From contig NZ_JAGOLP010000007.1 of assembly GCF_017994015.1 (NCBI RefSeq), positions 1-64,000 of the forward strand: a stretch of 64,000 nt of DNA. Reading direction: 5' to 3'. Positions 8,076-17,202 of this stretch are shown in pieces. The stretch's first letter is position 1; each line of letters begins with the position of its first letter. This DNA comes from Ferrovibrio sp. (GTDB taxonomy: Bacteria > Pseudomonadota > Alphaproteobacteria > Ferrovibrionales > Ferrovibrionaceae). The position numbers and the translations under genes were made by a program. The notes below the pieces were generated by a model that saw only the letters and a list, made by a program, of their open reading frames with translations, was not told the DNA's origin and ran no database searches.

Positions 8076-10520
8076 TCAGCCCATTACATCCTTCAACTTG
8101 CCGGCGAGCTGGCTGAGCGAAAACGGCTTCGGCAGGAAGGACACGTTATCGGCCCGCGCCAGGCTTTTGCGCAACGCATCCTCGGCATAGCCGGAGATGA
8201 ACAGGATTTTCAGATCAGGCCGACGCTGGCGCAGATGCTCGGCCAAAGTGGGGCCATCCATGTTCGGCATCACCACATCGGATACCAGCACCTCAACACG
8301 ATCCAGCTGCTCGCGCGGCAAAGCCAGCGCCTGCTCGCCCGAACTGGCCTCGATCACAGTGTAGCCCTTGTTGCGCAACGCCCGGGTGGCAAAGGCGCGC
8401 ACCGCATCCTCGTCTTCCACCAGCAGCACCAGGCCCTGGCCGGTGAGATCAGGGCTGCTGCCGCGTTCCTCGCCGCGTGCCACGCTCAATTCGGCCGCCG
8501 TGGGCTGGTGGCGCGGCAGGAAGATGCGAAAGCTGGCGCCCTGGCCCGGCGGGCTTTCCACCTGGATGAAGCCGCCAGTCTGCTTGATGATGCCATAGAC
8601 CGTGGAAAGCCCCAGGCCGGTGCCCGCCCCCACTGCCTTGGTGGTGAAGAACGGATCAAAAATCTTCGCCATATGCTCGGGCGCAATGCCATGGCCGGTA
8701 TCGCTCACCTCGATCAGCACGTAATCGCCCGGCGGCATCATCTCGCCGCCCAGCGTGATGCTTGGCTTGTCGGGCCGCCAATCGGCGGTGCGGATATGCA
8801 ATTCGCCGCCGCCCACACCGGCATGGCTGCCTTGCAGCATGGCATCGCGGGCATTCACCGCCAGATTGATGATCACCTGTTCCAACTGGCCCTGATCCAC
8901 CCGCACCAGGCCGAGATCGCGGCCATGCACCAGCTTGAGCTGGATCGTCTCGCCGATCAGGCGGCCGATCAGGTTGCGCAGGTCGGCCAGCACATCGGTA
9001 ACATCCAGCACTTTCGGCACCAGGGTCTGCTGGCGCGAGAAAGCCAGCAACTGGCGCACCAGGTTGGCGGCGCGGTTGGCATTCTGCTTCACCTGCATGA
9101 TATCGGCGAAGGATTGGTCGCCGGGCTGATGCCGTTGCAGCAGCAGGTCGCAAAAGCCGATCATCGCGGTGAGCAGATTGTTGAAATCATGTGCGATGCC
9201 GCCGGCCAGCTGGCCCACCGCCTGCATCTTCTGGCTTTGATTGAACTGCGCCTGCAAGCTGCGCTGCTCGGTGGTATCCACCAGATAGACCAGCTGCGCC
9301 GCCTGGCTGTCGGCGCCGGCATCCAGCGACGCAGCGAATAATTCCGCCACCCGCTCGCGCCCGGGATTTGCACCACCGGCCTGGCCCGGAAAGCGCACTT
9401 CAATGGGCCGCGTCACCGCCTCGCTGCGGCGCACCGCCATGAGATGGCGATTCAGGTCGGCGCCATCCTCCTCGCGCACCAAAGCGGCCAGGCGCTGGCC
9501 GGGCCAGTCCGGCCGGCCACACAGCACACCAAAAGCCGCGTTGGCCTCGATGATGCCGCCGGCAGCATCCAGCACCAGGATGCCGATCGGCGCCTGATCG
9601 AAGAAGCGGCGGAATTCGGCTTCCACCGGTCGCATGGTGCCGCGCAGGCGCAATTCGCGGCTCAGATCATGCACCACGGCGCTGTAGCGGGTCGGCTTGC
9701 CTTCCGGGTCCAGCACCGGGGTCTGACTCACACCAACCAGACGCAACGGCTCGGCGGCGGAATTGGCGGCAATCGCCGGCGGGCAGAGCTTGGCTTCGCC
9801 GCCCTCCCAGGTTGGCGCAATCGGCCGCGCCCCAGCCTCGCCACGGCCTTCCTGGTCGCCATGCTGCAACACATCGCCAAGATGCAGGCCGCCGCCGGTC
9901 AACGCCTCGGTACTGAGGCCGAGCCAGGCGGCAAAGGTCTGGTTGGCAAACAGGAAACGGCCATCGGGGGCCACCGAATAAAGCCCTACCGGCGCATTAT
10001 CGAGAAAGCTGGCCAGGGCATCGCGCTGCACCGCCATGTCCATCAGCGCATGATGCTCATGGGTGATATCGGCCAGGTCCCAGATCAGTTCAGCCGGCTC
10101 ATCAGGCCGCGCCATCACGCTGACCCGCAGCCAGGCCTCGTCATCGCCTGAGGGCGTTGCCATGACGGATAAGCTGATCGCCACTTCATCGGTCACCGCG
10201 CCGCTGGGCGGCACCCGCCGCGCCAGCCGCTCCAGCACGCGCCGCGCCGCAGCACCAGCCGCATCCGGCGCCAGATCGGGCGGCACGACATGGCCCGGCC
10301 CAGGCCCATGTTCCGGATCTGGCATACCCAGCTTTTGCGCCAGCCGGCCATAAGCGGCATTGGCGCAAACCGCGGCCAGTTTGCCATCGGCGGTGGTGCG
10401 GGTGAGGATGCGGGGATACGGCGAGGCATCGGCAATCGCCTGGGCCAGACGGGCGCGCCCAGCATCCGCTTGCTGCCCGCCGAGCAGGCGATTGAACCAG
10501 CCTTCAGCCATTGCCGCCAT
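8076..10520 (-). CDS. cckA: Cell-cycle hybrid histidine kinase CckA
   Basis: An 814-residue hybrid kinase. A degenerate sensor region (about 30-150) is followed by PAS domains at about 169-285 and 303-420. The HisKA domain has the phospho-acceptor His444 in [11 protein letters not shown], which is the typical CckA box. An HATPase domain follows ([27 protein letters not shown]), and a C-terminal receiver has Asp748 in [11 protein letters not shown]. CckA feeds phosphate through ChpT to CtrA and so controls the cell cycle and, in many alphaproteobacteria, flagellar genes. No transmembrane helix is visible in the N-terminal part, unlike Caulobacter CckA. The start overlaps the end of flhB, and an alternative ATG lies nine bases further in. 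It is the last gene of the flagellar operon. Confidence 0.9.
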   Translation of the reverse strand: MAAMAEGWFNRLLGGQQADAGRARLAQAIADASPYPRILTRTTADGKLAAVCANAAYGRLAQKLGMPDPEHGPGPGHVVPPDLAPDAAGAAARRVLERLARRVPPSGAVTDEVAISLSVMATPSGDDEAWLRVSVMARPDEPAELIWDLADITHEHHALMDMAVQRDALASFLDNAPVGLYSVAPDGRFLFANQTFAAWLGLSTEALTGGGLHLGDVLQHGDQEGRGEAGARPIAPTWEGGEAKLCPPAIAANSAAEPLRLVGVSQTPVLDPEGKPTRYSAVVHDLSRELRLRGTMRPVEAEFRRFFDQAPIGILVLDAAGGIIEANAAFGVLCGRPDWPGQRLAALVREEDGADLNRHLMAVRRSEAVTRPIEVRFPGQAGGANPGRERVAELFAASLDAGADSQAAQLVYLVDTTEQRSLQAQFNQSQKMQAVGQLAGGIAHDFNNLLTAMIGFCDLLLQRHQPGDQSFADIMQVKQNANRAANLVRQLLAFSRQQTLVPKVLDVTDVLADLRNLIGRLIGETIQLKLVHGRDLGLVRVDQGQLEQVIINLAVNARDAMLQGSHAGVGGGELHIRTADWRPDKPSITLGGEMMPPGDYVLIEVSDTGHGIAPEHMAKIFDPFFTTKAVGAGTGLGLSTVYGIIKQTGGFIQVESPPGQGASFRIFLPRHQPTAAELSVARGEERGSSPDLTGQGLVLLVEDEDAVRAFATRALRNKGYTVIEASSGEQALALPREQLDRVEVLVSDVVMPNMDGPTLAEHLRQRRPDLKILFISGYAEDALRKSLARADNVSFLPKPFSLSQLAGKLKDVMG

Positions 10521-11574
10521 TCTTCAGCTTCATCACATAGCTGATCACTTCGGCCACCGCCTTGTAATGCTCCACCGGGATCGGATCGTCGATCTCCACC
10601 AGAAACAAGGCGCGCGCCAGGGTCACATTCTCCACAATCGGCACTTCATGCTCGGTGGCGATTTCGCGGATACGCTTGGCAATCAGGTCGGCGCCCTTGG
10701 CGGTCACCGTGGGCGCATCCATCTTGCCCAGTTCATATTTCAGCGCCACGGCATAATGGGTCGGGTTGGTCACCACCACGCTGGCCTCAGGCACGGCCGT
10801 CATCATGCGCTGGCGCACGCGCTGCATGCGCAATTGGCGCAGCCGCGCCTTGATATGCGGGTCGCCTTCACTCTCCTTGTATTCGTCCTTCAGCTCCTGC
10901 TTAGTCATGCGCAGCTTTTTGATGTAATTGTAGCGCTGGTAGAGATAATCGCCCACCGACACCACAAACATGATCGCCAGCATGGCGCCCACCAGCTTGA
11001 ACACGATCCGCATGGTGTAGGACAGCATCATCGATACATCGAGCGCCACCAGCGTCTCCAGCGAATCCAGCTCGGGCAGGATCAGATAGGTGAGCAGCGC
11101 GCCAATAACGCAAATCTTGACGATGTTCTTGATGAACTCGACCACAGAGGCGGCCGAGAAAATGCGCTTGAAACCACTGAACGGGTTGATCTTGTCGAAT
11201 TTCGGCATCAGCCGCTCGGCGCTGATCTGCGGCGGATTCTGCACTACATTGCCGATCAGGCCGAAAAGCGCAAACAGCCCAAGCAGCGGCAGCAGCACGG
11301 CGCTGATGCTCACCGCCATGTCCATCGCCACCCGGGTCAGGTTCGGCGCGTTCATGTCGATACGGTGCGGCGCCTCGAAGAATACCAGATTGCTGGCCAC
11401 CAACTGGCGCGTCACCGGATCGCTCAGCATCCACAAGCCGATGATGGCGGCCAGGAAGGTGAACCAGTGTCCGATTTCCTGCGACCGCGCGATATTGCCT
11501 TTCTCTTCGGCATCGCGCAGCCGCTTTTCTGTTGGGTCTTCGGTTTTAGATTCGGGGTCGGCATCTTCCGACAT
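10504..11574 (-). CDS. flhB: Flagellar export switch protein FlhB
   Basis: A 356-residue inner-membrane component of the flagellar type III export gate, which switches secretion from rod/hook to filament substrates. The N terminus has the family signature EDPTEKRLRDAEEKG; four hydrophobic helices follow. The cytoplasmic domain carries the self-cleavage motif NPTHYAVAL. A GGGAGG ribosome site lies seven bases before the ATG. The gene follows fliR by 20 bases and overlaps cckA by 17 bases. Confidence 0.97.
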   Translation of the reverse strand: MSEDADPESKTEDPTEKRLRDAEEKGNIARSQEIGHWFTFLAAIIGLWMLSDPVTRQLVASNLVFFEAPHRIDMNAPNLTRVAMDMAVSISAVLLPLLGLFALFGLIGNVVQNPPQISAERLMPKFDKINPFSGFKRIFSAASVVEFIKNIVKICVIGALLTYLILPELDSLETLVALDVSMMLSYTMRIVFKLVGAMLAIMFVVSVGDYLYQRYNYIKKLRMTKQELKDEYKESEGDPHIKARLRQLRMQRVRQRMMTAVPEASVVVTNPTHYAVALKYELGKMDAPTVTAKGADLIAKRIREIATEHEVPIVENVTLARALFLVEIDDPIPVEHYKAVAEVISYVMKLKNGGNG

Positions 11575-11594
11575 ACGGCGGCCTCCCTAAAGCG

Positions 11595-12371
11595 CTAGCG
11601 TGGCGCAGCCAGCGGCGCCAGGAACTGCGCCGCAGTCTGCTCGAAATAGGCGGTGAATGCGATGCCGATGGCGGTGAGCGTGAAGCCAAACAGCAGGAAA
11701 GACAAGGCAATCTGCGGCGCCTGCATGATAAAGAAAATCTGCAAGGTGGGCATCAGCCGGTTGAGCAGGCCAAGCGCCACGTTGAACACGGTGCCATAAA
11801 CCAGAAACGGCGCTGCCATGCGCAAACCAAGGGAAAAGCCATCCGCCAGCATCTGGGTGGCCACCTTGGCGAAATCACCAAAGGCCGGGGCGTAGAGCGG
11901 CGGAAACAATGTGTAGCTGTCATGCACCGCCTGGATCAGCATCAGGTGCATGTCGGTGGCAAACATCAGGGCCGTGCCGAGAAACACCAGCGCACCGGAC
12001 AGGATGGCATTCTGGCCGCCCATATTGGGATCAAAGAAAGTGGCTGCCGAGAGGCCGGCCTGCATGGCGATCACCGTGCCGGCAACATGCAGCGCCGTGA
12101 ACAACATGCGGATCAGCAGGCCAAAGGCCAGGCCGAAGCCGATCTCGCTGATCAGCAGGAAAGCCAGGTGGATCGGCTGTGCCGGCAGCGGCGGCAGGCC
12201 GGGGCCGAGGATCGGCACCAAAATCGCCGACATCAGCAGCGCGATGCTGAGCCGCACACGCGGCGGAATCGAGGCCTCGCCAATGCCGGGCAGTGACATC
12301 ATCGCCGAGCCGACCCGGCACAGGATCAGCAGGAAAACAAAGACGTTGCCGGCGACGATCTGCTGCAACAT
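11595..12371 (-). CDS. fliR: Flagellar export gate protein FliR
   Basis: A 258-residue, strongly hydrophobic protein with about six membrane segments and the FliR-type signature around LCRVGSAMMSLPGIG at the start and FFDPNMGGQNAILSG in the centre. FliR joins FliP and FliQ in the export gate at the centre of the flagellar basal body. It starts 12 bases after the fliQ stop codon with no strong ribosome site, so translation is probably coupled. Confidence 0.95.
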   Translation of the reverse strand: MLQQIVAGNVFVFLLILCRVGSAMMSLPGIGEASIPPRVRLSIALLMSAILVPILGPGLPPLPAQPIHLAFLLISEIGFGLAFGLLIRMLFTALHVAGTVIAMQAGLSAATFFDPNMGGQNAILSGALVFLGTALMFATDMHLMLIQAVHDSYTLFPPLYAPAFGDFAKVATQMLADGFSLGLRMAAPFLVYGTVFNVALGLLNRLMPTLQIFFIMQAPQIALSFLLFGFTLTAIGIAFTAYFEQTAAQFLAPLAAPR

Positions 12372-12383
12372 CGCGGCCGGCCG

Positions 12384-12650
12384 CTAATTCAATCCGGCGA
12401 TACGCTGCGCCAATTGTTCCATGAAGGTCACCATGGTGCCGATCATGAACGGCATGGAGATGATCAGCACGCCAAAGATTGCCAGGATTTTAGGAACGAA
12501 GGTAAGCGTCGGCTCCTGCAACTGGGTCAGGGCCTGGATCAGCGAGATGATCAGGCCGATCACCAGGCTGACAGCCATTGCCGGGCCGGATACCTTGATG
12601 AGCACCCAGATCGCATCGCGCATTACATCGGTTACTTCGGCTGCGGTCAT
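12384..12650 (-). CDS. fliQ: Flagellar export gate protein FliQ
   Basis: An 88-residue protein with two long hydrophobic helices and the FliQ motif GLIISLIQALTQLQEPTLTF. The size matches the family (about 89). The ATG at 12650 (MTAAEVTDVMRDA) is chosen over an upstream in-frame start, which would add an atypical basic stretch and overlap fliE. It belongs to the export gate with FliP and FliR. Confidence 0.96.
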   Translation of the reverse strand: MTAAEVTDVMRDAIWVLIKVSGPAMAVSLVIGLIISLIQALTQLQEPTLTFVPKILAIFGVLIISMPFMIGTMVTFMEQLAQRIAGLN

Positions 12651-12700
12651 CGAATCGCTCCTGACCGCACTATATACCCGAAACCGCCGATAAAAGCCCC

Positions 12701-13009
12701 TCAAATGGGCATGCGCATGATTTCCTGATAGGCGTTGATCACCTTGTCGCGCACCGCCACCACGGTATCCAATGCCATTTCGGCATTGGTCACGGCAGTG
12801 ACGATATCGGTCACATCGGCCTTGCCCACTGCCGCCTGGGCAGAGATCGCTTCGGCCTTCTGCGCGGCATCCACCGTGCTCTGCATGGCCTCGCGCACCA
12901 GATCGCCAAAGCCGGTGCCGCCGGCCGGGATCGCCCCGCCAGTGGCCAGGTTTTTCGGGCCGACGCTGGTCAGGCCGTCGAGCAGACCGCCAATCCGCAT
13001 ATCCACCAT
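12701..13009 (-). CDS. fliE: Flagellar hook-basal body protein FliE
   Basis: A 102-residue protein that joins the MS ring to the rod. The C-terminal half (DIVTAVTNAEMALDTVVAVRDKVINAYQEIM) carries the conserved FliE helix pair. The N terminus is glycine-rich and variable. A GGAGG ribosome site lies eight bases before the ATG. It lies between flgC and fliQ. Confidence 0.95.
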   Translation of the reverse strand: MVDMRIGGLLDGLTSVGPKNLATGGAIPAGGTGFGDLVREAMQSTVDAAQKAEAISAQAAVGKADVTDIVTAVTNAEMALDTVVAVRDKVINAYQEIMRMPI

Positions 13010-13023
13010 GATTCAGGCCTCCA

Positions 13024-13434
13024 TCAATTGCGCAACAAATCGACGGTGCGGCTGGACATCAGCTTGGCGCCCTCAACCACGTTGAGATTGGCTTCATAAG
13101 TGCGCTGCGCCTCGCGCATGTCGGCCATTTCAATCACCGAACGCACATTGGGCAGCTTGACATAACCATCGGCATTGGCCGCCGGATGGCCCGGATCAAA
13201 TTTCAGTTCAAAATCCGAGCGGTCGCGGGTCGGCTTTTGCGCCTTGACCAGATTGGCGCCGGTGGTGCGGTCGAGTTCCGACTTGAAGCTGACCACCTTG
13301 CGGCGATAGGGATCGGCGCCGGGCGTCTTGCCGAGCGAATCGGCATTGGCCAGGTTTTCCGCGATCACCTTCAAACGCTCGCCCTGGGCCTTCATGCCCG
13401 AGGCGGCAATCTTCATGGCATTTTTCAGTTCCAT
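13024..13434 (-). CDS. flgC: Flagellar proximal rod protein FlgC
   Basis: A 136-residue rod protein. The N-terminal rod/hook motif is seen in MKIAASGMKAQGERLKVIAENLANADS, and the C-terminal helix includes MADMREAQRTYEANLNVVEGAK. The size is normal. An AGGAG site precedes the ATG. It follows flgB by 18 bases. Confidence 0.96.
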   Translation of the reverse strand: MELKNAMKIAASGMKAQGERLKVIAENLANADSLGKTPGADPYRRKVVSFKSELDRTTGANLVKAQKPTRDRSDFELKFDPGHPAANADGYVKLPNVRSVIEMADMREAQRTYEANLNVVEGAKLMSSRTVDLLRN

Positions 13435-13452
13435 GTGCGGCTCCTGCTCTTA

Positions 13453-13866
13453 TTACTGCTGCCGCGGCCCGAGGGCGCGGCGCAGCAGGCCAACCTGTTT
13501 GCGATACAGATTGGTCATCAAATTATGCTCACCCTGGTTTTGCGCAAGCAACATCGATTGCTGCTCCAGATTCACCGCATTGCCATTCGGCGCCACTTCA
13601 AATTCGCCCTTGCTGCGGCCGCTGCGCCATTTCTCCGCCCCGCTGGCCGAGGAATGCGCGATATGGCCGGGCGCGGTCACGGCCAGCGCATTACGCTGGT
13701 CCGGGCCCCGCACCAATTCGGAGAAGCTGACTTCCTTGACATCGCGCGGCTTGTAACCGGGTGTATCGGCATTGGCGATATTCTCGGCCAGCACGCGCTG
13801 CCGCTCGCCGGTCCATTCCAGGCGCCGGGCGATGGCTTTCACAATCTTGATGCTGTCGAGATCCAT
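13453..13866 (-). CDS. flgB: Flagellar proximal rod protein FlgB
   Basis: A 137-residue rod protein with the shared rod motif RVLAENIANADTPGYKPRDV and a C-terminal helix LMTNLYRKQVGLLRRAL. The ATG at 13866 with AGAGGA upstream gives a family-type N terminus; the longer in-frame extension is rejected because it runs into the divergent promoter region. It is the first gene of the minus-strand operon flgB-flgC-fliE-fliQ-fliR-flhB-cckA. Confidence 0.95.
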   Translation of the reverse strand: MDLDSIKIVKAIARRLEWTGERQRVLAENIANADTPGYKPRDVKEVSFSELVRGPDQRNALAVTAPGHIAHSSASGAEKWRSGRSKGEFEVAPNGNAVNLEQQSMLLAQNQGEHNLMTNLYRKQVGLLRRALGPRQQ

Positions 13867-13912
13867 GGGAATCCTCTGCCTCGGCTGCCACCATCCCCCG
13901 AACCCGTGAATC

Positions 13913-13942
13913 ATTCGTTAATTTGGCGCCATAATTCGTTAA
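13913..13942. promoter_or_regulatory. Direct repeats flanking a palindrome between divergent flagellar operons
   Basis: Two copies of ATTCGTTAA (13913-13921 and 13934-13942) are 21 bp apart start to start, about two helical turns. The perfect palindrome TGGCGCCA lies between them. Each repeat ends in TTAA, the CtrA half-site, but the spacing is 17 bases instead of the canonical 7. A TATACT box at 13956-13961 could serve the plus-strand operon. Confidence 0.4.
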
Positions 13943-13968
13943 CGGGTTTCCATGATATACTGGGCCGC

Positions 13969-14274
13969 ATGGCACAACCGCCTGCAAAACCGCCAAAAAC
14001 CCTGAAAGCCGTGGCCTTGCGCTACGATGCCGCACGGGAAGACGCGCCGCGTGTGGTGGCCAATGCCCAGGGCCATATGGCCGAGCAGGTGATCCGCATC
14101 GCCATGGATCACGGCGTCACCATCCGACAGGATTCGGATCTGGTGGAAATCCTCGGCAAACTGGATATCGACACCCTGATCCCGCTGGAAGCCTTTGCCG
14201 CCGTGGCGGAAATCCTCAGCTATATCTACCGCACCCAGGGCAAGACGCCCGGCGAGGCCAAGCCCGGCAGCTAA
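13969..14274 (+). CDS. FlhB C-terminal-like protein (EscU/YscU/FlhB cytoplasmic-domain family)
   Basis: A 101-residue soluble protein that resembles only the cytoplasmic domain of FlhB: VALRYD (the strand after the cleavage site in FlhB), then PRVVANAQGHMAEQVIRIAMDHGV and a C-terminal part ending EAFAAVAEILSYIYRTQGK. FlhB in this window ends similarly, with EHYKAVAEVISYVMKLK. Such stand-alone copies (often called FlhX or FlhB2) accompany flagellar genes in many bacteria and can modulate export switching. The NPTH cleavage motif is absent. It leads the plus-strand operon with fliO and fliP. Confidence 0.85.
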   Translation: MAQPPAKPPKTLKAVALRYDAAREDAPRVVANAQGHMAEQVIRIAMDHGVTIRQDSDLVEILGKLDIDTLIPLEAFAAVAEILSYIYRTQGKTPGEAKPGS

Positions 14275-14318
14275 ACCAGCTTGACCCGACTCGGCCCCGG
14301 CAACCAGAGTGCGCCGTG

Positions 14319-14693
14319 ATGGAAAGCATTGACTATACCCGCCTCGGGCTTGGCCTCGGCGTTATTCTCATCCTGCTCGGTGCCTTCTACTGGGCGATGA
14401 AGCATTTCGCCGGCAATATGCGTGTTGGCAAATGGCGCAGCGGCCAGCGCATCGGTGTGGTGGATATGGCGCCGGTGGATGGCACCCGCCGCCTGGTGCT
14501 GGTGCGGCGCGACAATGTGGAACATCTGCTGCTGCTCGGCGATGATGGCGACCTGGTGGTGGAAAGCGGCATCCCGCTGGCCAAGCCCGCCGAGCCGGAA
14601 GCCGGCAAGGGCCCGGCCGCTGGCGGCACCTGGCCATCCCTGCCCTCGCTGCGTATGCCCGGCAAGGATACCAGCGGCAAGGATGGCGCCTGA
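14319..14693 (+). CDS. fliO: FliO-type flagellar assembly protein
   Basis: A 124-residue protein with one N-terminal membrane helix (about residues 10-28) followed by a small cytoplasmic domain with the FliO pattern IGVVDMAPVDGTRRLVLVRRDNVEHLLL and a proline/glycine-rich tail. FliO assists FliP assembly into the export gate. It lies directly before fliP, with the fliP ATG two bases past its stop. The ATG at 14319 is used; a GTG three bases earlier is also possible. Confidence 0.85.
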   Translation: MESIDYTRLGLGLGVILILLGAFYWAMKHFAGNMRVGKWRSGQRIGVVDMAPVDGTRRLVLVRRDNVEHLLLLGDDGDLVVESGIPLAKPAEPEAGKGPAAGGTWPSLPSLRMPGKDTSGKDGA

Positions 14694-14694
14694 A

Positions 14695-15486
14695 ATGAAA
14701 TCCCTGCTGGCCAATCTGCGTTCCATGCATCCGGCCAATATGCTGATCCTGGTCACGGCCGGCGCCCTGGCCTATACCGCGCTCGCCTTCTTCGGCCCGG
14801 CGCTGGCGCAATCGATCAATATCGAGCTTGGCGAGGGCGGCACGCTTACCGGCCGGGTGATCCAGCTTTTGGCGCTCACCACGGTGCTCACCCTGGCGCC
14901 GTCGATCCTGATTGTGGTCACCAGCTTTGTGCGTATCGTGGTGGTATTCTCCATCCTGCGCAGCGCCATGGGCACACAATCCACGCCGCCCAACACGGTG
15001 CTGATCAGCCTGGCGCTGTTTCTCACCTTCTTCATCATGCAGCCCACCCTGGAACGCGCCTATAATGATGGCATCCAGCCGCTGATCGAGGAACGTATCG
15101 ACCAGCAGACCGCCTTTGACCGCTCGGTGGCGCCGTTCCATGAATTCATGCGCGCCCATGTGCGCGAGAAGGATCTGGCGCTGTTTGCCGGCTTCGCCAA
15201 GCTGGAACCGCCCGCCAACCCGGCCGCCATCCCGCTGCGCGTGCTGGTGCCGGCCTATATGATCAGCGAATTGAAGCGTGCCTTCGAGATCGGCTTCCTG
15301 CTGTTCATCCCGTTCATCGTGGTGGATATGGTGGTGGCCTCGATCCTGATGTCGATGGGCATGATGATGCTGCCGCCGGTCGTCATCTCGCTGCCGTTCA
15401 AGCTGATCTTCTTTGTGCTGGTGGATGGCTGGAACCTGGTCTGCGCCGCTTTGGTGGAAAGTTTCCTCGGCCCACCCGGCGGCTGA
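14695..15486 (+). CDS. fliP: Flagellar export gate protein FliP
   Basis: A 263-residue protein with a cleavable-looking N-terminal hydrophobic segment ending ALAQS. The conserved FliP core follows: SFVRIVVVFSILRSAMGTQS, PPNTVLISLALFLTFF, and the C-terminal FIPFIVVDMVVASILMSMGMMMLPP. It forms the central pore of the flagellar export gate with FliQ and FliR. It ends the divergent plus-strand flagellar operon. Confidence 0.96.
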   Translation: MKSLLANLRSMHPANMLILVTAGALAYTALAFFGPALAQSINIELGEGGTLTGRVIQLLALTTVLTLAPSILIVVTSFVRIVVVFSILRSAMGTQSTPPNTVLISLALFLTFFIMQPTLERAYNDGIQPLIEERIDQQTAFDRSVAPFHEFMRAHVREKDLALFAGFAKLEPPANPAAIPLRVLVPAYMISELKRAFEIGFLLFIPFIVVDMVVASILMSMGMMMLPPVVISLPFKLIFFVLVDGWNLVCAALVESFLGPPGG

Positions 15487-15570
15487 GGTTGGCGGCGGTC
15501 TCGTCGCAACATGACGCAGCCTTCCGGTTTTTACATCTTGGGCGGCACCGCCAACCACATCTCCATCGTC

Positions 15571-15593
15571 ATGCCCGGGCTTGACCCGGGCAT
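15571..15593. repeat. REP-like palindrome, copy 1
   Basis: ATGCCCGGG-CTTGA-CCCGGGCAT, a 9-bp perfect stem flanked by CGTC on the left and CTCT on the right. It pairs as an inverted copy with the element at 15639. Confidence 0.7.
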
Positions 15594-15638
15594 CTCTCTT
15601 TTCACCTGTTTTACAGATAGTTCTGCGGTTGAGAGAGG

Positions 15639-15661
15639 ATCGCCGGGTCAAGCCCGGCGAT
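15639..15661. repeat. REP-like palindrome, copy 2 (inverted)
   Basis: ATCGCCGGG-TCAAG-CCCGGCGAT. Its reverse complement has the same CTTGA loop and the same CGTCAT / CTCTCT flanks as copy 1. The two copies face each other 45 bases apart between fliP and the convergent binding-protein gene. Confidence 0.7.
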
Positions 15662-15684
15662 GACGAGGGTATGAGAAGATTGCC

Positions 15685-17187
15685 CTATTCCCAATGCACC
15701 GCCGCTATATCGTTGGCGAAGATCGGCGCATTGGCCCAGAAGCCCTTCAGGCCGGCCTGGTAGATGCCGATACGGGCGGCGTTGTAGAGCCAGGCATTAA
15801 CCGCATCGCGCGCCAGCACACGCTGCGCCCGCTGCATGATCTGGCCGCGCTCGCCGGCATCCAGCGTGGCATTGGCCTGCGCCAGCAGGGTGCGGAATTC
15901 CGGGCTGTCATACTGCCAGTAATAATTCGGCTCGGCATATTTCACGATGTCGTTGGGTTCGACATGGTTGATGATGGTGAGGTCGTAATTGAAATTCTTG
16001 AACACCACATCCAGCCACTGCGCCCATTCCATATTCTCGATCTTGGCGGTGATGCCCACATCGGCCAGCATCGCCGCCACCACTTCGCCGCCGCGCCGCG
16101 CATAACCCGGCGGCGGCAGGCGCAGCGTCAGTTCCAGCTTCTCCACGCCGGCTTCCTTGAGCAGCGCGCGCGCCTTGGCCGGGTCATATGGATACTGGCC
16201 GGTGAGATCGACATAAGCCGGATCATGCGGCGGGTAATGGCTGCCAATCGGCGTGCCATAGCCGAAGTTGATCGCTTCCACCATGCCCTTGCGGTCGATG
16301 GCGTGGGTGATGGCGCGGCGCACGCGCAGATCGTCCAGCGGCTTGCGCTTGTTGTTGATCGCCAGCATGGTTTCGCCTTCGGTGGTGCCGATGACAACGC
16401 GGAAACGCTTGTCCTTCTCAAACTGCGCCACGCTCTCGCCACCCATGCCGATGGGGAAACCATCAAGATCGCCGGCCAGCAAAGCCGCCACCTGGGCGGC
16501 GGGATCGGCGATGAAGCGGAAAGTGACGGTCTTGATGCGCAAGGCCGCCGCATCGCGATAGGCAGCATTGGCGCTCAACACCACATTGTCGCCCTTGACC
16601 CATTTTTCCAGCTTGTAAGGCCCGGTGCCGACCGGATTGGTGGCATTGCCGGCGCGGCTGCCCGGCGCGGTGATCACGGCGGTATTCTCACCCAGCGAGA
16701 ACAAGAAATTCGGATCGGTTTCCTTAAGCTTGATCGCCACCGTTGTGGCATCCGGCGCCGTGATACTGTCGATATTGGCAAACACTGCCTTGCGCTTGTT
16801 CAGGCTGTCCTTGGCGCCATACAGCTCAAACGAGGATTTCACCTCGGCGGCGCTGAGCGGCGTGCCATCGCTGAATTTCACCCCCGGTTTCAGCTTGAAC
16901 ACAAATTCCTTCATGTCGGTGCTGACGCTCCAGCTTTCCGCCAGCAAAGGCGCCACGCGGCCATTCTCCTGGATGCGGGTCAGGCCCTCGAAGATGTTGA
17001 AATGCACGATCTCGCCGATGGCGGCAGCCGGCGCCACGGTGGGATCAAGCCCCGGCGGCTCCAGCACCATGCCCAGCACCACACTATCCTTGCGCGCCTG
17101 GGCCATGGCCTGCGGCAAAACACAGGTGATTGCCAGACTGACCGAGGCAATAGCCAGGGTGGCCTTAAGAATTGTCCGTCGCAGCAT
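15685..17187 (-). CDS. ABC transporter substrate-binding protein, family 5 (peptide/nickel type)
   Basis: A 500-residue exported binding protein. Residues 1-30 form a signal peptide ending QAMAQA. The family 5 core follows with LAESWSVSTDMKEFVFKLKPG, VKFSDGTPLSAAEV and VRRAITHAIDRKGMV. Such proteins capture oligopeptides or related solutes in the periplasm for a DppBCDF-type importer. No permease or ATPase gene is next to it. It follows a P1-family peptidase gene by 15 bases, which hints at peptide or amide substrates. A GGAGA site precedes the ATG. Confidence 0.9.
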   Translation of the reverse strand: MLRRTILKATLAIASVSLAITCVLPQAMAQARKDSVVLGMVLEPPGLDPTVAPAAAIGEIVHFNIFEGLTRIQENGRVAPLLAESWSVSTDMKEFVFKLKPGVKFSDGTPLSAAEVKSSFELYGAKDSLNKRKAVFANIDSITAPDATTVAIKLKETDPNFLFSLGENTAVITAPGSRAGNATNPVGTGPYKLEKWVKGDNVVLSANAAYRDAAALRIKTVTFRFIADPAAQVAALLAGDLDGFPIGMGGESVAQFEKDKRFRVVIGTTEGETMLAINNKRKPLDDLRVRRAITHAIDRKGMVEAINFGYGTPIGSHYPPHDPAYVDLTGQYPYDPAKARALLKEAGVEKLELTLRLPPPGYARRGGEVVAAMLADVGITAKIENMEWAQWLDVVFKNFNYDLTIINHVEPNDIVKYAEPNYYWQYDSPEFRTLLAQANATLDAGERGQIMQRAQRVLARDAVNAWLYNAARIGIYQAGLKGFWANAPIFANDIAAVHWE

Positions 17188-17202
17188 GAAGCGTCTCCTT
17201 GA

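Noticed and set aside
15573-15661. Terminator of fliP
   Set aside because: The palindromes lack T runs and occur as an inverted pair with conserved flanks, so they fit REP elements better.
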